From Clostridia bacterium (GTDB lineage: Bacteria; Bacillota; Clostridia; Christensenellales; Borkfalkiaceae), in the NCBI GenBank assembly GCA_017504465.1, contig JAFVRE010000032.1, positions 1-56,745 of the forward strand: 56,745 nt of DNA, read 5' to 3'. The translations under genes and the position numbers were made by a program. Numbering within the stretch: position 1 is the first letter of the stretch; each line of letters begins with the position of its first letter. Of this stretch, positions 30,514 through 39,297 are shown one piece after another. Under the pieces are notes generated by a model. That model was not told the DNA's origin. It did not search any database and saw nothing but the letters and a program-made list of their open reading frames with translations.

Positions 30514-32514
30514 ATGAATCCTCGAAAACAGACTATCAACGCGCTCAGAATCTTGTCGGTGGAAGCAATTCAACAAGCAAACTCTGGTCACCCCGGCTTG
30601 CCCTTGGGTTGTGCGCCGATCGTTTACACCTTGTATCAACATTACTTAAAATTCAATCCTAAAAATACCGCGTGGGATAACCGCGACCGTTTCGTGCTCT
30701 CCGCAGGACACGGCTCTGCGCTTTATTACTCGCTTTTGCATTTATACGGCTTCGGACTCACTATGGAAGACTTGAAAGGTTTCCGTCAATTAGGCACGAA
30801 AACGCCCGGCCACCCCGAATACGGCCACACCGCAGGGATAGAAACGACCACAGGTCCTTTGGGACAAGGGATTGCGACTGCGGTAGGTATGGCGGTTGCA
30901 GAAGCGCATCTTGCCGCCCTCTTTAACAAGGACGGCTTCCCTATCGTCGATCACTACACCTACGCGCTTTGCGGCGATGGGTGCTTGGAAGAAGGTATTT
31001 CCTACGAGGCTTGTTCGTTTGCAGGCTCGCATGGGCTTGGAAAACTTATCCTTTTTTATGACGATAACGATATTACGATCGAAGGGAACACCGATTGTAC
31101 CTTTAAAGAAAACGTCGGTGCGAGATTTGCCGCGCAAAACTGGCAAGTACAACATGTCGAACTTCGCTACGGCGACGACGTTGACGCTATCAAAGCGGCC
31201 GTTGAAAAGGCAAAGGCTTGCACGGATAAACCTTCCGTTATTATTTGCCATACCCGTATCGGTTACGGCTCCCCGCTTGCCGGCTCTGAAAAAGTACACG
31301 GTGCGCCTTTGGGAGCGGAAAATATTAACTTGACGAAAAATACTTTGGGTTGGGAATATCCCGCGTTTGAATGTCCCGATTACGTTTATGAGCACTGCAA
31401 TCAAGCCGTTTTGAACGGTCAAAACGCAAATCGCGAATGGGACCGCTTATTCGCGGATTACGCGCGTGAATATCCTGAGCTTGCCAAGTCGTATCAATCC
31501 ATGATGAAGGGTGAATTGCCCGATTTCGACAAGATCGAAGGTTTGTACGATTTTGAAAAACCGATGGCTACCCGTCAAACCTCTGCAAAGGTTTTAAATA
31601 CGCTCGCGCCGTACCTGCCCTCGCTCATGGGTGGCAGCGCAGACCTTGCGCCCTCTAATCTTTCGAATATGAAAAACACCGAAAAGAACGTTTACGGCGA
31701 TTTTTCAGCGGCGAATTATGCAGGCAGAAATATGCATTTCGGTATCCGCGAACACGCTATGGCGGCTATTGCGAACGGTATGCAGCTCCACGGCGGTATT
31801 CAAGCGTACTGCTCTACGTTCTTCGTGTTCTGCGATTACTGCAAACATTCTATGCGACTGGCTTCGCTTATGAATTTGCCCGTAACGTATATTCTCACGC
31901 ACGACTCTATCGGCGTTGGCGAAGACGGGCCTACCCATCAACCAGTTGAACAGCTCGTTATGCTCCGTTCTATCCCGAATATGAAAGTTTATCGCCCTGC
32001 GGACGGTAAAGAGACGGCTTGCGCTTGGGTTTCCGCTTTAACAGGCACTTCCCCTACCGCCATCGTGCTTACCCGCCAAGCGTTGCCTCAATACGCAAAC
32101 AGCGGTAAAAACGCGCTTAAAGGCGGTTACGTGTTGGAAGATTGCGACGGTACGCCCGACGTATTGCTCGTCGCAAGTGGCTCGGAAGTGGAAATTTGTG
32201 TGAAAGCAAAGGCTATGCTTGCGGAAACAGGCGTTAAAGCAAGAGTTGTTTCTATGCCCTGTTTTGAGGAATTTGAAAAACAATCGGCTGAATACAAAGC
32301 AAGCGTATTACCCGCTGACGTTAAAGCAAGAGTTTGCGTGGAAGCAGGCTCGTCGTATAGCTGGTATAAGTATGCAGGATCAACGGGCGAAATTCTCGCT
32401 ATGGACGAATTTGGCGCGTCCGGTCCCGCAAAAGCATTGTTTGAAAAGTTTGGATTTACCGCTCAAAACGTTGTGGATAAAGCTATGCTTTCCATTGAGA
32501 AAAATAAGAATTAA
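30514..32514 (+). CDS. tkt: Transketolase
   Basis: 666 residues, full length, AAAAGGAG site upstream. N-terminal SGHPGLPLGCAP, the TPP motif GDGCLEEGISYEA...DDNDITIEG, then the Pyr domain with GIREHAMAAIANGMQLHGG (catalytic Glu) and THDSIGVGEDGPTHQP, and a C-terminal domain with LVASGSEVEIC. It interconverts pentose and triose/hexose phosphates in the non-oxidative pentose phosphate pathway and needs TPP and a divalent metal. Monocistronic, with its own promoter and terminator. Confidence 0.98.
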   Translation: MNPRKQTINALRILSVEAIQQANSGHPGLPLGCAPIVYTLYQHYLKFNPKNTAWDNRDRFVLSAGHGSALYYSLLHLYGFGLTMEDLKGFRQLGTKTPGHPEYGHTAGIETTTGPLGQGIATAVGMAVAEAHLAALFNKDGFPIVDHYTYALCGDGCLEEGISYEACSFAGSHGLGKLILFYDDNDITIEGNTDCTFKENVGARFAAQNWQVQHVELRYGDDVDAIKAAVEKAKACTDKPSVIICHTRIGYGSPLAGSEKVHGAPLGAENINLTKNTLGWEYPAFECPDYVYEHCNQAVLNGQNANREWDRLFADYAREYPELAKSYQSMMKGELPDFDKIEGLYDFEKPMATRQTSAKVLNTLAPYLPSLMGGSADLAPSNLSNMKNTEKNVYGDFSAANYAGRNMHFGIREHAMAAIANGMQLHGGIQAYCSTFFVFCDYCKHSMRLASLMNLPVTYILTHDSIGVGEDGPTHQPVEQLVMLRSIPNMKVYRPADGKETACAWVSALTGTSPTAIVLTRQALPQYANSGKNALKGGYVLEDCDGTPDVLLVASGSEVEICVKAKAMLAETGVKARVVSMPCFEEFEKQSAEYKASVLPADVKARVCVEAGSSYSWYKYAGSTGEILAMDEFGASGPAKALFEKFGFTAQNVVDKAMLSIEKNKN

Positions 32515-32538
32515 ACAGTTTTTGAAAATACTTATTCT

Positions 32539-32572
32539 CCCCGCGCAAGTCTATTCTTAGTGCGGGGTTTTT
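32539..32572 (+). terminator. Terminator after transketolase
   Basis: CCCCGC / GCGGGG stem, 17-nt loop, then TTTTT. Confidence 0.85.
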
Positions 32573-32644
32573 CTTTTAGACCGAAAAAATATAGCTATAT
32601 TTAATAAATGGCATAGGCAGGTATGCGTTGAAAGACGTTTAAAT

Positions 32645-32800
32645 GAGAATATAAAAGCAAGAGAGCGTACCGAAAAGTACGCTCTCTCGCCGTATTTAGG
32701 AGGTATAGTTTAGAAACCTTACCAAGCAAACTCTCACTTGCTCGGTACGTGAGTAAGGCAGGGAAGGAAGACCTGCTTAACTCGTTTATACTATACCAAC
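32645..32800. ncRNA. Unassigned structured RNA candidate
   Basis: The outer stem GGTATAGT (32702-32709) / ACTATACC (32790-32797) encloses a second stem, CCTT/AAGG plus ACCAAGCAA (32721-32729)/TTGCTCGGT (32738-32746), and a GCAGG/CCTGC hairpin. Loop bases CTCAC (32733-32737) can pair with bulge bases GTGAG (32749-32753), forming a pseudoknot. A separate 11-bp hairpin, AGAGAGCGTAC/GTACGCTCTCT, lies at 32660-32687. The one non-Watson-Crick pair is G-U on the minus strand but A-C on the plus, and the hairpin is followed by TGCTTTTAT on the minus strand, both favouring minus. A TTGAAA/TATAAA promoter exists on the plus strand (32628-32655). No family assigned. The rest of this 450-bp gap holds only the next promoter. 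Confidence 0.5.
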
Positions 32801-32925
32801 CGTTTGCGATAGTTTTATTTTCGTTTCGTGAAGATTTCCTGAAAAAAATAAGTTGGAGCAACTCTTTCCGCTACGATATACGTATGAAATGATTGTGGAA
32901 ATCTACGCGCGCGCAACGAATACGC

Positions 32926-32954
32926 TTGACTTAGCGGAAAAAAATTGTTATACT
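32926..32954 (+). promoter_or_regulatory. Promoter of the DUF1538 gene, very close to the start codon
   Basis: TTGACT (32926-32931), 17 bp, TATACT (32949-32954). The first possible start codon is 7 bp further on, so the mRNA has almost no leader. Confidence 0.85.
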
Positions 32955-32961
32955 TTATATC

Positions 32962-34497
32962 GTGATGATTAAGATTTTGTTAGACAAATTAAAAGAGGCA
33001 GCTATTTCGGTATTCCCCGTCGCGATTATCGTGCTGCTGCTCAATTTTACACCGCTCGTCAATTTCTCCACAACCGAGTCGATGGTTTTTGTGTGCTGCG
33101 CGCTCGCGCTTGTCGTGGGTATGGCGCTTTTCAATCTCGGCGCGGATATGGCTATGACGCCGATGGGCGAACAGGTAGGTTCAGGCTTACCTAAGTCGGG
33201 GAAGTTTAAGCTGCTTTTGATTATTTGTTTTGTGATGGGCGTATTCGTTACCATTGCTGAGCCCGATTTGTCAGTGCTTGCGTCGCAAGTAGCTGGGCTC
33301 ATCGACGGCACGACGCTGATTATCACTATCGGGGTGGGCGTGGGCGCGTTTTTGCTCTTGTCCGTACTCCGTGTTGTATTCCGTTTAAATTTGTCGCATT
33401 TGATGACTTTTTTCTATATGTTGCTGTTCGCGTTGTCCGCGCTCATGCTCGTGCAGGAAAAAAATTATTTCTTGCCTCTTTCCTTTGATTCCGGCGGGGT
33501 AACGACCGGACCGATTACCGTTCCGTTTATTATGTCGCTCGGCGTGGGCGTCTCTGCAGCGCTCGGCGATAAGCACGATAAGGAAAGCAGTTTCGGCTTT
33601 ATCGCGCTTTGCTCTATCGGGCCTATCCTTGCCGTTATGATTCTCGGCTTGACCGCAAACGGCGAAGTGAATTACGTTTTGCCTGATTATTCCATTGAAA
33701 ATAATCTCGGATTTGCGTTGTTTGAAAAAATATTGCATACGGGCAAAGAAGTGGTCGTTGCCTTGCTCCCGATCGCTGCTTTCTTCTTTGTTTTGCAGTT
33801 CACTTTATTGAAATTACCTAAAAAACGTATTTTGCAAATCGTTGTCGGTATCTTCTACACCTTCTTCGGTTTGGTTATATTCTTGACGTCCGTTGCTGTT
33901 GGGTTTGTGCCTATCGGCTTTAAAATGGGCTCTCAACTCGCTCAAAACAGCCCTGCTCTTATCGTATTGTTTGCGTTTTTACTCGGTTTGACCGTCGTTT
34001 TGGCGGAACCTGCTATCCACGTTCTTAATAAACAGGTCGAAACGGTAACGGGCGGCGCGGTCAGTAAGCGGTCTATGTTGATTGCGCTCTCTCTTGGCGT
34101 GGGCGTTGCAATCGCGCTTTCGGTACTCCGCGTTATTGTTGGATTCAGCGTATTGTATTACTTAATTCCCGGGTATTTCCTTTCGCTTGGGCTTTCGTTC
34201 TTCGTGCCTAAGCTTTATACCGCAATTGCATTCGACTCGGGCGGTGTTGCAAGCGGTCCGTTGACGTCAAGCTTTATTTTGCCTTTCGTAGTCGGCGTTT
34301 GCGCGGCGTTCCCCGGCGCAGGCATTGATCACGTGCTTACCGACGCGTTCGGGTTGGTTGCAATGGTTGCTATGACACCGCTTATTACCATTCAAGCGCT
34401 CGGTTTTAGAGCAGTTGCAAGCCAAAATCTCCGTGAAAGAATTGCTATGAAAAATATTCTTGGCGCGGACGATAAACAAATCATCAAATTCATGTAA
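32962..34497 (+). CDS. DUF1538 membrane transporter-like protein
   Basis: 511 residues from GTG 32962, or 510 from ATG 32965; no Shine-Dalgarno, consistent with a leaderless mRNA. About 12 membrane helices in two homologous halves: AEPDLSVLASQVAG and PLSFDSGGVTTGPITVPF in the first, AEPAIHVLNKQVE and AIAFDSGGVASGPLTSSF in the second. DUF1538 proteins are uncharacterised, probably transporters. The two P-II-like genes directly downstream suggest the transporter is gated by a nucleotide- or metabolite-sensing P-II partner. Confidence 0.9.
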   Translation: MMIKILLDKLKEAAISVFPVAIIVLLLNFTPLVNFSTTESMVFVCCALALVVGMALFNLGADMAMTPMGEQVGSGLPKSGKFKLLLIICFVMGVFVTIAEPDLSVLASQVAGLIDGTTLIITIGVGVGAFLLLSVLRVVFRLNLSHLMTFFYMLLFALSALMLVQEKNYFLPLSFDSGGVTTGPITVPFIMSLGVGVSAALGDKHDKESSFGFIALCSIGPILAVMILGLTANGEVNYVLPDYSIENNLGFALFEKILHTGKEVVVALLPIAAFFFVLQFTLLKLPKKRILQIVVGIFYTFFGLVIFLTSVAVGFVPIGFKMGSQLAQNSPALIVLFAFLLGLTVVLAEPAIHVLNKQVETVTGGAVSKRSMLIALSLGVGVAIALSVLRVIVGFSVLYYLIPGYFLSLGLSFFVPKLYTAIAFDSGGVASGPLTSSFILPFVVGVCAAFPGAGIDHVLTDAFGLVAMVAMTPLITIQALGFRAVASQNLRERIAMKNILGADDKQIIKFM

Positions 34498-34510
34498 GGA
34501 GGGGGCAGGT

Positions 34511-34918
34511 ATGGAACAAACGAAAACTACGCGTAAACCTCGAAGAAAAAAAACTACCACTTCCGACTTCAAAAAATTAAAACTTTTGATCACGGTTGTC
34601 AACCGTAAAAAAGCGGAATTTTTCATGGACTTTTTACAAGGCTTTGAAGTGAACGCGCAAATGAGCGTGCTTGCGCAGGGTACGGCGCAATCGGATACCC
34701 TGCATATGCTTGGTTTGGAAGACGCGGATAGGAGCGTGATTTTCTCGCTTATCCGTGAAGACAGAGCAGACGAAATTTTGCTTGGCTTAGAAAACAAATT
34801 TGCCACCGTGCGCGGCGGAAAAGGGATTGCTGTCACTGTTCCCCTTTCGTCGGTAATCGGCGTTGCGATTTATCGGTTTTTGAGCAATAACAGAGCTTTT
34901 AGCGTGGAGGAAAAATAA
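34511..34918 (+). CDS. P-II-like regulatory protein, first copy
   Basis: 135 residues from ATG 34511; the upstream AAGGAGGGGGCAGGT forms the ribosome site and contains the dispersed word. After a basic N-terminal tail (KTTRKPRRKKTT), residues about 25-130 follow a ferredoxin-like P-II fold: KLLITVVNRKKAEFFMDFLQGFEVNAQMSVLAQGTA, then ENKFATVRGGKGIAVTVPLSSVIGVAIYRF. Classical P-II binds ATP/ADP and 2-oxoglutarate and plugs AmtB. Here the T-loop region is short. It is cotranscribed with the DUF1538 gene and a second copy. Confidence 0.85.
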   Translation: MEQTKTTRKPRRKKTTTSDFKKLKLLITVVNRKKAEFFMDFLQGFEVNAQMSVLAQGTAQSDTLHMLGLEDADRSVIFSLIREDRADEILLGLENKFATVRGGKGIAVTVPLSSVIGVAIYRFLSNNRAFSVEEK

Positions 34919-34919
34919 T

Positions 34920-35258
34920 ATGACGAAAAAATATACGCATCAGGTAATTTTTTGTATCGTAAACAGCGGTTTTGGCGACGTTGCTATGGACGCGGCGAAA
35001 AAAGCAGGCGCACGAGGCGGTACGATTATTAACGCGCGCGGTACGGGCGCGCTTGAAGCGGAAGCGTTTTTCGGGATTTCCGTTCAGCCTGAAAAAGAAA
35101 TCGTTATGATTGTTGCTCCCACTGAAGACAATGATAAAATTTTACAATGCCTGTATGATGAAGTAGGTTTAAACTCCCACGGACAAGGGATTGCCTTTTC
35201 GGTTCCCGTAGATGGCGTCGTTGGACTTGCTGCGCCTGAAAATGACAAGCATAACTAA
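34920..35258 (+). CDS. P-II-like regulatory protein, second copy
   Basis: 112 residues; starts 1 bp after the first copy with GGAGG upstream. P-II-like pattern: HQVIFCIVNSGFGDVAMDAAKKAGARGGTIINARGTG, EKEIVMIVAPTEDNDKILQCLYDEVG, and a C-terminal HGQGIAFSVPVDGVVGL. ARGGTI.NARGTG resembles the T-loop base of GlnB/GlnK but lacks the uridylylated Tyr context. It probably forms homo- or hetero-trimers with the first copy and controls the DUF1538 protein. A terminator follows. Confidence 0.87.
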   Translation: MTKKYTHQVIFCIVNSGFGDVAMDAAKKAGARGGTIINARGTGALEAEAFFGISVQPEKEIVMIVAPTEDNDKILQCLYDEVGLNSHGQGIAFSVPVDGVVGLAAPENDKHN

Positions 35259-35275
35259 TTTTATTTAGAGAACAA

Positions 35276-35306
35276 AACTCCGCAAGGCATACCTTGCGGA
35301 GTTTTT
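35276..35306 (+). terminator. Terminator after the DUF1538/P-II operon
   Basis: AACTCCGCAAGG-cat-ACCTTGCGGAGTT, then TTTG; near-perfect 12-bp stem. Confidence 0.95.
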
Positions 35307-35339
35307 GTTTACTTTTTCTTATAATTTTTCAATCAAAGC

Positions 35340-36056
35340 TTATTCGTTTGTTTTTTCTTCTAACGTTTTCTTTCCCTTATTCTTTCGTACGAGTTCGATT
35401 ATAAACAGCAAAAGCGCGTAGCAAACGACGTAAATGGGTGCCATTCCCCACGTGGTAAGCGGGGTGCCGTCGAGCAACGGCGTGTAGATATGGAAGGCGT
35501 CCGAAAGACCGAAATATCCGATAAGAAACGCGCCCAAAGAGAGATAACAGGTGAACCCGAAAAACGTGCAATACCATTTTTTATACGTGATATGGATTTG
35601 GTTAAAAAGCAACAAAGCAACCACGAGCGTAGCGCAGAAACTGTGATGCAAAAGGCCTGAAATAGTAGGCAGATAAAAAATAGTCGGGCCCTGATCAATA
35701 AACGAGGGATATACTACCGTCGAAATTCCGCCAAATAATCCAAGAATCCAAACGAAATGCAAAACGTCGTTGTCCTTTTTTCCAAACAATACCGCAAGCG
35801 ACAATACAAGACTGGTCAATCCGCAATAACTGTCGGGGATAATTTGCTCCCATCTTACCGTTTCATATCTGAAAACTTGCGAAAGTCTATTCATAAGAAT
35901 AGAAATAAACAGCCCTACCGCCACGCTCTTTAAAAAGATACTTTGCGATTTTTCGCTCTTTAAGTATTTTTTCGCGAATAACAAGCTAATGCACGCAAGC
36001 GCAACGGTAATACCGATATACGTAAAATGTTCAATCCCATATAACTTCGCAGGCAT
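35340..36056 (-). CDS. YwaF-like integral membrane protein
   Basis: 238 residues, seven hydrophobic segments. Features of the YwaF/TMEM164 family: GIEHFTYIGITVAL near the start, central LHFVWILGLFGGISTVVYPS and LLHHSFCATLVVALLLF, and near the C-terminus PLTTWGMAPIYVVCYALLL. TMEM164 relatives are acyltransferases in eukaryotes; the bacterial role is unknown. The C-terminus is Lys/Glu-rich. It lies downstream of mreB with 75 bp between and may be cotranscribed. Confidence 0.75.
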   Translation of the reverse strand: MPAKLYGIEHFTYIGITVALACISLLFAKKYLKSEKSQSIFLKSVAVGLFISILMNRLSQVFRYETVRWEQIIPDSYCGLTSLVLSLAVLFGKKDNDVLHFVWILGLFGGISTVVYPSFIDQGPTIFYLPTISGLLHHSFCATLVVALLLFNQIHITYKKWYCTFFGFTCYLSLGAFLIGYFGLSDAFHIYTPLLDGTPLTTWGMAPIYVVCYALLLFIIELVRKNKGKKTLEEKTNE

Positions 36057-36131
36057 AACTTTTTCCCCTTTAACTGTTGTAAGTATTTTTTATTTCTTTA
36101 AAAAGTATGCAACAAGAAAAATAATCGCGTA

Positions 36132-37145
36132 TTACACGTTCGCGTATTTTTTAGAAAAGACGTTGTACAGGCGTTGGTCGCGCGCAATCATGCCGCCGCC
36201 CAAAACAACCGCAAATTGCGGTTCTTCCGTTACGTGTACGTCCATTTCAAGACTTCTTGATACGTACTCCGCCACACCGTCTATTTTCGCTACTCCGCCC
36301 GATAAGCAAAGTCCGTTTTTATGCACGGCAGCCGCTACTTCCGCAGGCAGTTGATTGAGAACCATTCCTGCGTATTCCAAAATTTTATCAATATAAACAC
36401 GGATACAATCTGCAATTTCACCTGACTGCACGGCTATCGACGCGGGGTAGAAAGTTTGCACCGAACTGCCTTGCGCTACCGTCGAGGCGCGGACTTTGTC
36501 CGACAACGAGCCGATTTCGTTTTTGATGCGTTCCGCGGTTAAATCGCCTATATTCAATCCGTTTTGGCGAGCCATTTTTTCGATAATGTTGGCGTCCATA
36601 TTATGTCCGCCCAAATTCATAGAAAGCCCTGCTATAATACCGCCGAGAGAAAGCACCGCGACGTTCGTCACCCCACCGCCGATATCCATTGTGAATATGG
36701 GGTTGGATTCGGAGAGCACTAAATCCGAACCGAGCGCGGCAAGATAGGGCGCGTCCACGAACAAAACTTTTCTTAATCCGCATTCTTCTGCGAGCAACGC
36801 ATAGTCGTCAAGCAACGTTTGAGACGCGCCACAGGGTACGGAAAATACCGTTTGGACGCGTTTTAAAAGATGTGGATGTACCCCTACTCTATTTAAAAAT
36901 TCTTTGAGCATCGCAGCCGCGAGCTTACCGTCCACGATTTCGCCTTCGTGAATGGGAAAAACGATTTGCGTGAATTCCGCAGTTTTTCCGACTAATTTTT
37001 TCGCGTCCTTGCCCACCGCTTTGACGGTGCGTTCCACACCGCTTACCGCGACGCAGGACGGCTCCGCAAGCGCAATTCCGTTGCCGGAGTCCGCGCGGTA
37101 TATCTTCGTCGTTGACGATCCTAAATCAATCGCAATTTTTATCAT
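36132..37145 (-). CDS. Divergent MreB/Mbl-like actin-fold protein
   Basis: 337 residues, MreB-sized. Actin-ATPase motifs: phosphate 1 IAIDLGSSTTKIYR, connect 1 and phosphate 2 PIFTMDIGGGVTNVAVLSLGG, adenosine motif NGLCLSGGVAKIDGVAEYVS. Canonical MreB has GIDLGTANTLVY at its start, so this is a diverged member; it may still form membrane filaments guiding cell-wall synthesis. maf lies upstream (20-bp overlap), as in classical maf-mreB clusters, but mreC and mreD are absent here. Confidence 0.85.
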   Translation of the reverse strand: MIKIAIDLGSSTTKIYRADSGNGIALAEPSCVAVSGVERTVKAVGKDAKKLVGKTAEFTQIVFPIHEGEIVDGKLAAAMLKEFLNRVGVHPHLLKRVQTVFSVPCGASQTLLDDYALLAEECGLRKVLFVDAPYLAALGSDLVLSESNPIFTMDIGGGVTNVAVLSLGGIIAGLSMNLGGHNMDANIIEKMARQNGLNIGDLTAERIKNEIGSLSDKVRASTVAQGSSVQTFYPASIAVQSGEIADCIRVYIDKILEYAGMVLNQLPAEVAAAVHKNGLCLSGGVAKIDGVAEYVSRSLEMDVHVTEEPQFAVVLGGGMIARDQRLYNVFSKKYANV

Positions 37146-37731
37146 AGCCCTGCTCTTTTCCCTGCTCCTTTATAATTTTTGCATATAGCTTTTTACAAAG
37201 CTCTACCGGTAACCCCACGACGTTCGTGAAACTACCGCGGATTCTCTTTACAAGTCCGCCGTCTTGAATACCGTACGCGCCGGCTTTGTCCATGGGCGAA
37301 CCGCTTTTTACGTATTCGGTTATCCATTCGTCCGAGAGTTTGTTAAACGTAACCCGCGTTTTTGCCGAACGGTTGACGTATTTTTTCCCGCCCTTTGAGG
37401 TATAGACAAAACATACGCCTGTATAAACGTTATGCGAACGGCCTGAAAGCATTTTAAGCATCTCGAACGCTTCAGCTTCCGTCTTGGGTTTGCCGAGTAC
37501 TTTTTTGCCGTAAGCCACTACCGTGTCTGCGCCAAGTACGATTATATCCGCGCCGTTTAGGTTGGAATATACTTCGTCCGCCTTTTGTTTAGAAAGCGCC
37601 TCTACAAGCTTTCGAGGCGTACCTGCTACCGCCATTTCTTCGCCTTGCGCAGGAATTATCTCACTCTCTTTTACAAATTCTTTTATCAATTCCGCACGTC
37701 TTGGAGACGCGCTTGCTAATATAAATCTCAT
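37126..37731 (-). CDS. maf: Maf-like nucleotide pyrophosphatase
   Basis: 201 residues. Start RFILASASPRRAELIKEF carries the SxSPRR motif; ADIIVLGADTVVAYGKKVLGKPK and GSPMDKAGAYGIQDGG follow, all conserved in Maf/YhdE. Such enzymes hydrolyse dTTP, UTP or modified NTPs and affect septation. It sits between ppx and mreB. The GxPMDKAGAY motif places it in the dTTP/UTP pyrophosphatase subfamily. Confidence 0.94.
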   Translation of the reverse strand: MRFILASASPRRAELIKEFVKESEIIPAQGEEMAVAGTPRKLVEALSKQKADEVYSNLNGADIIVLGADTVVAYGKKVLGKPKTEAEAFEMLKMLSGRSHNVYTGVCFVYTSKGGKKYVNRSAKTRVTFNKLSDEWITEYVKSGSPMDKAGAYGIQDGGLVKRIRGSFTNVVGLPVELCKKLYAKIIKEQGKEQGYDKNCD

Positions 37732-37785
37732 CTTCTTAAAGGTTGAAGAGCCACTTATTTGATAAGCGGCCCTTTACTTATATAT

Positions 37786-39297
37786 TTACAAAATTTCGAG
37801 GTTCTTTCGGAAGGATTTTTTAAACTCGCTATTCGCCATAGCCGCCGACCTGATTTCAAGCAACGCGTCACCCGTTACTTCCGTCTTCATAATTACCGAA
37901 TCACCGAGTACGTCGCAATTAACGCCCGTAACCACCCCGCTCTTACTTCTATCCAAGTTTTCCGCGATACGAAGAAGTACGCCGAGCTTTTTAACCGCTT
38001 CCAAATCTTCTTCCGTTACGATCGTTTTATACTTTTGCCATTCCGCCGCCGATACGTCTTCACGCTTATAGCAGGACGCTACGAACGCTGCAAGAATAAT
38101 CTCGCGATGGGTTGCGCCGTTGATTGCGGAATTTAAAATCACGTAACAGCTATGCTTGGTGTTGTTGTAATATTTTACGCGTTTTCCGCAGTCGTGCAAG
38201 CTCGCCGCAATCTTTAAAACCTTAAGGTATTGACGGGAGAATTTGTGCAATACGCGAAGTTGTTTGAAAAGTTGAATGGAAAGCTGTACCACGTGATCGA
38301 CGTGCGCCTTGTCACAGCCGTAATATTTATTGATCGTGTCTAAGCTATACGATAAAACGTCCAAAATGGGTTTTTCCGCGGTGATGGGGAAAGCTTGGTT
38401 GAGCAAAATCCCTTCGCGCAATCCGTTTGCGCCGATTGTGAAGTTTGCGATACCCATGTATGAAACAAAGGACTTGATAATCGCCATTGCTGCGGGCATA
38501 ATGTCCGCTCTCGTCGGGGAAAGCCCTTTGATTTTTTTACGCTTGTCCACGTCGAGTACGCGTACCATATCGTAAATATTGCTAAAATCTTCCACTTCCA
38601 TGTGATAATTATGGATAGCGTTAAGCGGATATTTATTGACAAGTTTGCTAATTTTGAAAAGGTTTCTAAACGAACCGCCTACCCCGATCATTTGCGCTTC
38701 GGGATCTACTTCTTTGAGCCATTCCACTTTTTTGAGCTGTTCTGTGAAGAAAGTTTCAATTTGAACGGAAGCTTCTTCAGGCGAACAATCGGACGCGAAT
38801 AAATCCGTCAGCGTCACCGCGCCAAAGGGTAAGGATACGTAATTGAGAAGGTTTCTTCTGTTGTAGTAAATTATCTTCGTGCTTCCGCCGCCGATTTCGA
38901 GGATAACGCCCTTGGGGATATCCATCGTATTGATGACGCCGCGATAAACGAGCACCGCTTCTTCCTCTTCCGATAAAACGCGGAGCTTGATGTTGCAGGT
39001 AGCTTGGATTTCGTCCAAGAACGAGCGTTGGTTCTTCGCTCTTCTTACTGCCGCCGTCGCTACCGCGATGATGCGGTCAACGCCGTTTGCGTCGCAAAGA
39101 CGTTTGAACATCTTGAGCGTACGAATAGTCTCTGCCACACGTTGAGGTTTTAAGAAACCGTCCCTGTCCATGTCTTGACCGAGCCTAACGCTCTCTTTCA
39201 TCTCGTCAACGACCATATAATGCCCGTCTGTGAACAACTCCGCAATCACAAGACGCGCGGTATTCGAACCTAAATCGATAACACCTAATCTTTCCAC
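37786..39297 (-). CDS. ppx: Ppx/GppA phosphatase with C-terminal HD domain
   Basis: 503 residues; GTG start with GAGGCAG upstream. N-terminal actin-like phosphatase: VIDLGSNTARLVI, VATAAVRRAKN, ILEIGGGSTKIIYY. The C-terminal HD-like region has ASLHDCGKRVKYYNNTKHSCYVI and SCYKRED. It hydrolyses polyphosphate and/or pppGpp from the chain end. No ppk gene is visible next to it, so the preferred substrate is open. Confidence 0.92.
   Translation of the reverse strand: MERLGVIDLGSNTARLVIAELFTDGHYMVVDEMKESVRLGQDMDRDGFLKPQRVAETIRTLKMFKRLCDANGVDRIIAVATAAVRRAKNQRSFLDEIQATCNIKLRVLSEEEEAVLVYRGVINTMDIPKGVILEIGGGSTKIIYYNRRNLLNYVSLPFGAVTLTDLFASDCSPEEASVQIETFFTEQLKKVEWLKEVDPEAQMIGVGGSFRNLFKISKLVNKYPLNAIHNYHMEVEDFSNIYDMVRVLDVDKRKKIKGLSPTRADIMPAAMAIIKSFVSYMGIANFTIGANGLREGILLNQAFPITAEKPILDVLSYSLDTINKYYGCDKAHVDHVVQLSIQLFKQLRVLHKFSRQYLKVLKIAASLHDCGKRVKYYNNTKHSCYVILNSAINGATHREIILAAFVASCYKREDVSAAEWQKYKTIVTEEDLEAVKKLGVLLRIAENLDRSKSGVVTGVNCDVLGDSVIMKTEVTGDALLEIRSAAMANSEFKKSFRKNLEIL

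Noticed and set aside
32702-32797. SRP RNA, because GGAAGGAAG-like bases occur in one loop
   Set aside because: The surrounding asymmetric bulge and flanking domain IV bases of SRP RNA are missing; the hairpin is a plain 5-bp stem.
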